Part shown: one piece after another, positions 57,213-64,000 of the stretch
How positions within the stretch are numbered: position 1 is the stretch's first letter
How the letters are laid out: each line of letters opens with the position of its first letter
NCBI RefSeq assembly: GCF_050908995.1
Contig: NC_135120.1
Location: 2,493,433 to 2,557,432 of the forward strand
Length of the DNA: 64,000 bases
Direction: 5' to 3'
Source of the DNA: Andrena cerasifolii
Lineage: Eukaryota; Arthropoda; Insecta; Hymenoptera; Andrenidae
Position numbers and translations under genes: made by a program
The notes under the pieces: generated by a model
Database searches by the model: none
What the model was told of the DNA's origin: nothing
What the model saw: the letters and a program-made list of their open reading frames with translations, nothing else

Positions 57213-57422
57213 AGCCATAAGGCACGTAGGAACAAAACAAAGACGCTTTTCTTATGTAAATCAAACCCAATATATCCATTGAGAACATTAAAAAATTAAT
57301 CGGATTAACCATTATTGAGATTCGATAATCGAAGGGTTCTTCCAAGAAGTGTCTGGCGTAATATCGGCACGGTCGTCTCACGCTGCGCATGTACTTAGCG
57401 CGAGACACTACCGCGTCTCTTG
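57213..57422 (+). repeat. Dispersed repeat S, uninterrupted copy
   Basis: Matches the repeat around the MITE at 13.6 kb (see 13199-13618). Here GGCGTAATATCGGCAC is continuous, which marks the pre-insertion site of that MITE. Confidence 0.65.
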
Positions 57423-57542
57423 ATTAAACACTTTAAGTGGTATAAGATTTAGAAAAATATCCCTTCACATCTATCAAGACATTTGGGAACGATTGTTTGT
57501 GCCAGGAAACTTTTTCCCAGTTTGCTCCGCGCTTTGAATATA

Positions 57543-58718
57543 CAGGGTGTCCCACTAAGGAGTGGACAGCGCGATATCTCTTAAAGTATTGTCGATAAAA
57601 ATATAAAAAAATAGGGAATTGCATGGTTCGAGGGGGCCCATTTATTAGCGCGAACGAATTTTGTTTTCGATTATTATTTTAAAAGATACGATGGTCAAGT
57701 TCGGTTTTTCAAATGGAACTATTGTTTTTGAAGACCTGAGTTGATAATGCGTTCCAAGACAAATTCAATAAGCTTTAATGTATACACTTTATTTCCACTG
57801 GTTTTTAAGATATTGCGCTTGCAAATTTACTGATTTTCACTGCAAGAAACCCCTCTGGAATGGCAAAAACCGGGGGCGGTCTTACTGGCACTTCCTGTTG
57901 AAATGGATACTTACCTGCCAAAGGTCTACGCCAGAAATGGCAGACCCAAAGGCTGGACAATTCTTTTCCGACAGAAATGCTACTTAGGTAGGTACATCTG
58001 CGGTATCGAGAAGCGCATCGTTACTTTTATTTCGCACTTGCTTCTACGCTCGGATGGCCGGTTCTTTTGGGAGGGATGCAAGTTGGATTGGTTCTGATAC
58101 AATCTGCTCCCTATGGTTGAAATTTAGTCTAGCAACTTTCACTCCTCCTAACCTAACCAATCCAACTTGCATCCCTCCCAAAAGAACCGGCCATCCGAGC
58201 GTAGAAGCAAGTGCGAAATAAAAGTAACGATGCGCTTCTCGATACCGCAGATGTACCTATCTAAGTAGCATTTCTGACGGAAAAGAATTGTCCAGCCTTT
58301 GGGCCTGCCATTTCTGGCGTAGACCTTTGGCAGGTAAGTATCCATTTCAACAGGCAGTGCCACCCGTGGCGTCAGTAAGACCGCCCCCGGTTTTTGCCAT
58401 TTCAGAGGGGTTTCTTGCAGTGAAAATCAGTAAATTTGCAAGCGCAATATCTTAAAAACCAGTGGAAATAAAGTGTATACATTAAAGCTTATTGAATTTG
58501 TCTTGGAACGCACTATCAACTCAGGTCTTCAAAAAAAATAGTTCCATTTGAAAAACCGAACTTGACCATCGTATCTTTTAAAATAATAATCGAAAACAAA
58601 ATTCGTTCGCGCTAATAAATGGGCCCCCTCGAACCATGCAATTCCCTATTTTTTTTATATTTTTATCGACAATACTTTAAGAGATATCGCGCTGTCCACT
58701 CCTTAGTGGGACACCCTG
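57543..58718 (-). mobile_element. Palindromic MITE family P, copy 3 (complete)
   Basis: A 1,176-bp copy with the same ends (CAGGGTGTCCCACTAAGG) and TA flanks (57541-57542, 58719-58720). Its arms are very similar to copy 1. The 65-bp spacer (58092-58156) is in the opposite orientation to copy 1, so this copy inserted in the reverse direction. No transposase. Confidence 0.85.
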
Positions 58719-58769
58719 TATGCCGACACTAATGAAAATTTAAACTTCTGTGTTGTCTATTAAATTGTT

Positions 58770-60035
58770 ATAAGAGTACTACCAATGGATAGATAAAGTT
58801 TTTTCGATGAAAATGAGTCAAAATATGACCTTATTCTGGTTATTTTTAATCATACATAATGCGAATCGCATCCGAATTCCGGAGGTCAAGGACAATGTTA
58901 AGTCACACAGGGGATTAGTGATCTACGAGCCCACAGTGTATGTTATACACCATTAGATAGATCTCGCCAGGACGAATCGATTCCTACCATTTTAAACTTC
59001 GAAATCAGATGGTATCACCTCGAAAAATGACCTCAAATTTCAAAATTTTGCGGTTTTGAACAAAAGAAACAGGTAGTAAAATCCCATCCGGCCCGAGGGA
59101 CCTCGGGTAGGCACCTAAGGGAAAACCGAGGGATGCAAGCGATACTCTAGCAGTTTGGGACGGCAAATGTGCCGCACGACCTTCAGTTCAGGGCCGTGTT
59201 GGGCCTGTATTTGCCGCATGGGCCCCGTTCCTAATGCCCGGGACGAAATCACCAATGTATCAGTTGTTTTTCATTTATGTTCATGATAGAATATGTGCAG
59301 GTATGAGTTTGGGGATGTGCAGGTTAGCATTCAGACTAATGCGTCGCTTATAATAGTGAGTGGAGTGACATTTTATTGATTGAACGAAAGATAATGATGT
59401 GAAGATGATTAACGCAAGAAGAATTTGTATTTGTTTCATATAATGGCTTTAAGGCTCCCATACACGAGCGAGCCGCTTGCCGAGTCTGCAGTTCGTGAGC
59501 AGTATTAGTCTGAATGCTAACCTGCACATCCCCAAACTCATACCTGCAAATATTCTATCATGAACATAAATGAAAATCAACTGATACATTGGTGATTTCG
59601 TCCCGGGCATTAGGAACGGGGCCCATGCGGCAAATACAGGCCCAACACGGCCCTGAACTGAAGGTCGTGCGGCATATTTGCCGTCCCAAACTGCTAGAGT
59701 ATCGCTTGCATCCCTCGGTTTTCCCTCAGGTGCCTACCCGAGGTCCCTCGGGCCGGATGGGATTTTACTACCTGTTTCTTTTGTTCAAAACCGCAAAATC
59801 TTGAAATTTGAGGTCATTTTTCGAGGTGATCCCATCTGATTTCGAAGTTAATGGTCTGAATCGATTCGTCTTGGCGAGATCTATCCAACGGTGTATAGCA
59901 TACACTGTGGGCTCGTAGGTCACTAATCCCCTTTGCGACTTAACATTGTCCTTTATGCATCATGTACGATTAAAGGTAATCCGAATGAGGTCGAATTTAC
60001 ATTCATTTTCAACGGACGAAGTATTCCAATCCATT
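58770..60035. repeat. Palindrome with about 450-550 bp arms
   Basis: Arms 58770-59340 and 59500-60035 are inverted copies, strongest between 58895-59340 and 59500-59945 (GGTATGAGTTTGGGGATGTG; GACCTCGGGTAGGCACCT). The outer parts are more diverged (AATGGAT..ATGAAAATGA). The loop at 59341-59499 includes a CCCATACACGAGCGAGCC motif related to the 21742 MITE. Non-coding. Confidence 0.75.
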
Positions 60036-60333
60036 AGTATTACTTTCACAAGTACCTAATAGTGAATACTGAAATTAAGATTATAATTATTAGGCAATTC
60101 ATCGGAGGTTCAATTGCTGCGCGAGTGATGCATCGCTAAGGTGGCGAAGTACAAAGTGAACTCCGAGCTTGATTTGTTTTGTAAGTAAATATTGGAAGAC
60201 TCACGGATAGTACTTTAGTTACTTTTCGTAAATTGTTGGTGTGAAAACACTTAAAAACACTGCACAGACAGCAAATCTCCCGACGTGTAAGCACGCTGAC
60301 CCCAGTCAAAGTGTTAAATATTGGCATGTGCAT

Positions 60334-61056
60334 TAGGGATGTGCGGGTAATCAAATGTGTCGGGTACCCGAGCGGTCGGGTCGGGTCGGGTAAAGTCGGG
60401 CGGGCTCGGACGGGGGCCCGGGACAGACGGGCCCACGGGTAGTCCAACTGTGTCGGGTAGCTCGATTATTTCGGGTAATGCGGTGTTTGATAAGTTGATA
60501 TACGTATTCAGCGTTTTTAAACAACCGAGTACTGGACAAGCATGTACAAAATTCTTTACCTATATGAAACTTCAGAATACGATAATTTTCACGTGAAAAA
60601 ATAATGCTTCTAACGGATTTGTTCAAAATCCTCCTTAAGAAAAAATTCAACTTATGCATCTTATACAAAATTAATATACAGGTTGTATCAAATGAAGTTC
60701 ATTTTGAATAAACCCGTTAGAAGCATTATTTTTTTCACGTGAAAATTATCTTATTCTGAAGTTTCATATAGGTAAAGAATTTTGTACATTCTTGTCGAGT
60801 ACTTGGTTGTTTAAAGAAGCTGAATACGTATATCAACTTATCAAACCGCATTACCCGAAACAATCGAGCTACCCGAAATAATCGAGCTACCCGACACGAT
60901 CGGGCTACCCGACACGATCGCGCTACCCGAAGTAATCGGGCTACACGACACAGTCGGACTACCCGTAGACCCATCTGTCCCGGGCCCCCGTCCGAGCCCG
61001 CCCGACTTTACCCGACCCGACCCGATCCCGAAAAGTCGGGTACCCGCACACCTCTA
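60334..61056. mobile_element. hAT-type foldback element, 8-bp target duplication
   Basis: A 723-bp palindrome with termini TAGGGATGTGCGGGTA and the complement of TAGAGGTGTGCGGGTACCCG. It is flanked by ATGTGCAT on both sides (60326-60333 and 61057-61064). The 8-bp duplication identifies the hAT superfamily. Arms carry GGGTCGGGTCGGGTAAAGTC-type sequence, and an AT-rich inner part pairs too (TTCACGTGAAAA). No transposase. Confidence 0.85.
60853..60960 (+). repeat. 18-bp tandem repeat, six units, in one arm only
   Basis: Six units of ACCCGAAATAATCGAGCT-type in the right arm; the left arm has two units at the matching place. The asymmetry shows expansion after the palindrome formed. Confidence 0.85.
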
Positions 61057-61064
61057 ATGTGCAT

Positions 61065-61440
61065 ATACCAGGCCTGCACAGCTAAAGTCCATTTCATATA
61101 TATTGGCCGGTGAGCTTCGTGAGGGGTATTCTCCCACCACACCACTTGCCTGCCTCGATGCTCCTTTTCTCTACGCTCTCGCTCTCTCTCGGGCTACGCC
61201 TACTCGTCGCGCGGTGGGAATTAGTGTCCGTGAGGTACGTACACACGCAGCGAAGCATCCTCACCACTTTAAGTACCTAGGCGGGACACGATTCCGAGCG
61301 GTCGTTTCTCGCTTCTATGTTGCCGAAGGCGAGAGCGAGATGGCACGAGAGCGAATCAGAGTTCCTCGCGAATAAATACTGTACAGACATTGTAATGCTG
61401 AAGATAACTTACAATGAAAAATGTAACAGTATTTACATGT
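61065..61440. other. Unassigned sequence
   Basis: GC-richer block with GCGAGAGCGAGATGGCACGA, resembling the interior of the element at 172-992 (AGAGCGAGATGGAACGAGAG). Probably an old relative of that element. Confidence 0.3.
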
Positions 61441-61449
61441 AATTGCATA

Positions 61450-62010
61450 TACATTTTATTGCATGAAAATTTATTCGAGGAATGAAGATAATTTTTTATT
61501 CGATGAGAATTTATTCGACGAATAACAATAATTTTTTATTCGAAGGTGTTATTCGAATAAATGCGTCGAATAAATTTCTAACTTTCGTTAGCGTTGAAAC
61601 TTGGTGAGTCACCAAGACCCCTAGTCGCCGTCATCGGTCCTTTGTGTACGGCGCTCGCCACTCGGCCGGGCTGGACCTTCGGCGGTACGAATGAACACGC
61701 TCGACGAAAGTTATTCGTGGCTTTATTCGAAGGCTTCGAAAAGATAAATGCTGCGGATGAAAAATCTATTCGAATAAAACCTTCGAATAAAAATAATTAT
61801 CGTTATTTGTCGAATAAATTCTCATCGAATAAAAAAGTTATCTTTATTCGTCGAATAAATTCTCATCCAATAAAAAATTGTTTTCATTTGTCGAATAAAT
61901 TCTCATCCAACAAAAAAATTATTTTTATTCGTCGAATAAATTCTCATCCAATAAAATTATTTATTCGTTGCTCTTCCAATAAAGATAACTTCGATTATTC
62001 GAGCCTCGAA
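61450..62010. repeat. Palindrome with 42-bp tandem repeats
   Basis: Left arm 61450-61600 and right arm 61740-62010 are inverted (TTCGAATAAA / TTTATTCGAA motifs). The right arm contains four units of about 42 bp (TCGAATAAATTCTCATC followed by AATAAAAAA-TT) at 61808-61975. Non-coding; the apparent Lys/Ser/Asn-rich peptide at 61594-62013 is a product of this repeat. Confidence 0.7.
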
Positions 62011-63124
62011 TAACGAATAAATATTATTTATGTTTTGTTATTTGAGATTTTTATTTAGAAAAACTTTTGCCCAACTCTGAAGCGTACGATGCAAGTCAAC
62101 GACGAAGCGGGACAAAGTATCATGCTTTCTCTCTTTCGTAGTTGACGGCAACTACGTGTGATTCTTTTGTCCGCTCTCGCTCGATCTCGGATTCTCTCAC
62201 TCTCGACCAAAGAATTCCAAGAAATTGTGGGGATAGTCACCGGGCTCCTAACCCGGGATCGGCGGTCTCCAGCTACGACAAGAGCGGTGTTTCCCCCTCC
62301 ATCAGCGGTAGCTGGAGTCGGCCGGTCCCTGCACACAACTACTACCCTACCACCATACCCTTCCGGGGCCCAGCAACTTCAACTGCCAATTCACAATCGT
62401 CATGTGGTGGGGTATGAAATGGACTTTAGGCTGTAGCGGACAAGAGTGCTCTCGATTGCTCGTGAGCAAAGCGAAGATCGACGCCGTGAGCAGTTCCCCC
62501 ACCCTGTGGCCACTAAGTGCCGTAGTATGCGTATAAACTGTATAGTGGGTTGCTGACGTTCAGCAGCACTTTCGGCCAGCAAAACGTATTGAATCGAAAT
62601 GGGGCAAAATGCAACGATTCATTGAGACGTCGACAGCTAACTTTCTTTTTGAAAAGTATTATAATTTTTAGAAATCTTACCGTTACAAGAAAACAACAGC
62701 ATTTTGTCGCATTTATATACATATAATATGGATTAGGGTTTACAATACCGACGTGACTTTACACGTTTTTCGTGAAATGCCGTTCGTAAAGTGTACAACC
62801 CATCGTTTCTAAATTAGCCTGTTATAAAAGGAAAAACATTCAACTTATTGCTAAAATCCCCAGTTTCTGAGAGAGAGAGAGTTTGACGTAACTTCGAACG
62901 TCTTACTATATATAATTATTACCCCAATGTACTCATTTCTTTAAAAAAATATTGTCAAATAATAATTCTATACGTGGTGTATGTCAATATTTTTTAAACC
63001 TGTATCAGTGGTTTTGTAAATATGTTGCGGAAGTTAAAAAAACGTTCAGCAAATAGCAAAACAAATTTCTGTACTCATCCAGTTTCTCGCTACACACCAT
63101 ACATCTGAGTAAAGCTGGTTGCTA
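62011..63124. other. Unassigned sequence, partial repeat
   Basis: Bases 62320-62410 resemble 47085-47235. A GA microsatellite lies at 62870-62882. No gene is recognised. Confidence 0.35.
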
Positions 63125-63255
63125 GCTTTAATGGGCCTCAGACTCCTCACTCACGAACACTCCCCACCACGGCACTGTTGCTCATGAAGGCATGGTTTAG
63201 CGCTTACGACGCTCTTTCCCCACGCTCTCGAAAATTTTTGCCCGGCGGGCATTCA
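63125..63255 (+). repeat. Old dispersed repeat
   Basis: Resembles 1965-2100 (CTCACTYAYGAACRCTCCC, GCTCTYT). Diverged and non-coding. It lies just upstream of the third Gcn2 exon. Confidence 0.45.
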
Positions 63256-63347
63256 GCCGTTCAGGACTGTCATATACGTTCTTTTGCTTTTATTAGAAAT
63301 ATAATGATATCGTTTACTGTTATTTTAATATATAATTAATTACGCAG

Positions 63348-63508
63348 CACTTAGGTATGGATGACATTGAAAAACTGGCACCCCCACTACAAGAAATTGA
63401 ATGGAATATTTCATACAAATCTTGTGCCAATACACTTCCACCAGGTAGCGATGAGGATAACAGTGATGCATCAAGTGACACCGACAGTGATGAAGATTGT
63501 GCGTTTTT
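63348..63508 (+). CDS. Gcn2: Gcn2 exon encoding the acidic kinase insert
   Basis: The exon encodes 53 residues plus two bases of the next codon: HLGMDDIEKLAPPLQEIEWN, then NTLPPGSDEDNSDASSDTDS and DEDCAF. It belongs to the acidic insert in the N-lobe of the active GCN2 kinase, between strand 4 and strand 5. It follows the phase 0 donor at 20772. The acceptor is TTACGCAG at 63347, and the donor TTT/GTAAGA leaves phase 2. A second AG at 63353-63354 would shift the frame by seven bases and is rejected. The remaining kinase and HisRS-like domains lie beyond the window. Confidence 0.8.
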
Positions 63509-63863
63509 GTAAGATATTTATTAATTTTTAAATTAATAATTTATAGGTAACATTATACCAATGAAAATGTTCAGTTTCTTCAATATGCCATTATTTTCAA
63601 ACTATACAGACCAAGATTAAACTGATGTTTTATGATTAAAAAGTAATACTGTAACATAGGGGTAATTCCTTAAGGCATAGCTGTTTGTCACAATGCATGG
63701 CAAATATGTTCAACTCTTTTTATGCGGACTCGTTTCCTAGGTGTATCATAAAGACTTATTTTCAATTTTAGTGATATATCTTCTTTGTTTAGCACGATAG
63801 TATGGATTAAATATATTTTAAAATTTAAACCATTTTCCTATAGAGACATACGTTCTTACTATA
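63509..63863 (+). other. Gcn2: Gcn2 next intron, start
   Basis: Starts GTAAGATATT. No feature is seen up to the MITE at 63864. Confidence 0.6.
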
Positions 63864-64000
63864 CAGGGTGTCCCACTAAGGAGTGGACAGCGCGATATCT
63901 CTTAAAGTATTGTCGATAAAAATATAAAAAAAATAGGGAATTGCATGGTTCGAGGGGGCCCATTTATTAGCGCGAACGAATTTTGTTTTCGATTATTATT
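63864..64000. mobile_element. Palindromic MITE family P, copy 4 (runs off the window)
   Basis: Begins CAGGGTGTCCCACTAAGG after TA at 63862-63863 and is almost identical to copies 1 and 3 over 137 bp. Its orientation cannot be told without the spacer. Confidence 0.85.

Larger units (their letters stand above)
20773..63347 (+). other. Gcn2: Gcn2 giant intron (42,575 bp)
   Basis: Bounded by GTAAAT at 20773 and TTACGCAG ending at 63347. It joins a phase 0 donor to a phase 0 acceptor, and the residues on both sides are contiguous in GCN2 order (kinase insert). The contents are the mobile elements listed below. I found no Gcn2-like coding sequence inside it. A micro-exon cannot be excluded from sequence alone. 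Confidence 0.75.

Noticed and set aside
61594..62013. 139-codon + strand frame as a gene
   Set aside because: Most of it is translation of the 42-bp tandem repeat, and the rest has no recognisable domain.

Overview
This is a eukaryotic, almost certainly insect, genomic window. The hosts suggested are Hymenoptera, and an ant is my best guess, by inference from the mix of repeat families. The only host gene I can support is the stress kinase Gcn2 (eIF2-alpha kinase 4), on the + strand. Three of its exons are visible: 16139-16513 (pseudokinase domain), 20254-20772 (end of the pseudokinase and N-lobe of the active kinase) and 63348-63508 (acidic kinase insert). All junctions are canonical GT-AG and the reading frame is continuous from exon to exon. 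The RWD domain and start codon lie to the left of the window. The rest of the kinase and the HisRS-like domain lie to the right. The last two exons are separated by one intron of 42,575 bp, and the first 16 kb also looks like intron.

Everything else is a nested stack of mobile elements. Region 1-16 kb holds a LINE fragment split by a palindromic TA-target element, several terminal-inverted-repeat (TIR) or foldback elements, a 44/45-bp minisatellite with higher-order structure, an 869-bp nested palindrome, and a 1.19-kb palindromic MITE. Region 16.5-20.25 kb (the small intron) holds a hAT-type MITE and a TIR element carrying a truncated copy of the palindromic MITE. Region 21.4-22.6 kb is a decayed Ty1/copia pol.

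Region 24.4-31.7 kb is a complete, young-looking BEL/Pao LTR retrotransposon on the - strand. Its LTRs are about 99.5% identical, and gag and pol share one frame separated by a single UGA-CUA stop. It is inserted in older virus-like material (31.7-35.6 kb) that includes decayed N-terminal parts of a DNA-polymerase-B-type gene. One break in that gene is a 76-bp GT-AG intron. Region 36.6-45.4 kb is a long-TIR element with Polinton/Maverick-like ends, split by a 4.5-kb PIF/Harbinger-like element whose TTA target duplication can be read against the intact opposite arm.

Region 48.5-53.9 kb is a dead R1-clade non-LTR retrotransposon on the - strand. Upstream of its ORF1, five dispersed copies (53.9-55.6 kb) of a three-way-junction RNA fold keep the architecture while the stem sequences change. 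This is the most unusual signal I found. Region 56.6-63.3 kb holds more foldback and hAT-type elements, including a second full copy of the palindromic MITE. A third copy starts at 63864.

The main retrotransposon bodies (LINE fragment, copia, BEL/Pao, R1) are all antisense to Gcn2. Host transcription passes through the whole stack, so Gcn2 expression depends on correct removal of a very large, palindrome-rich intron.
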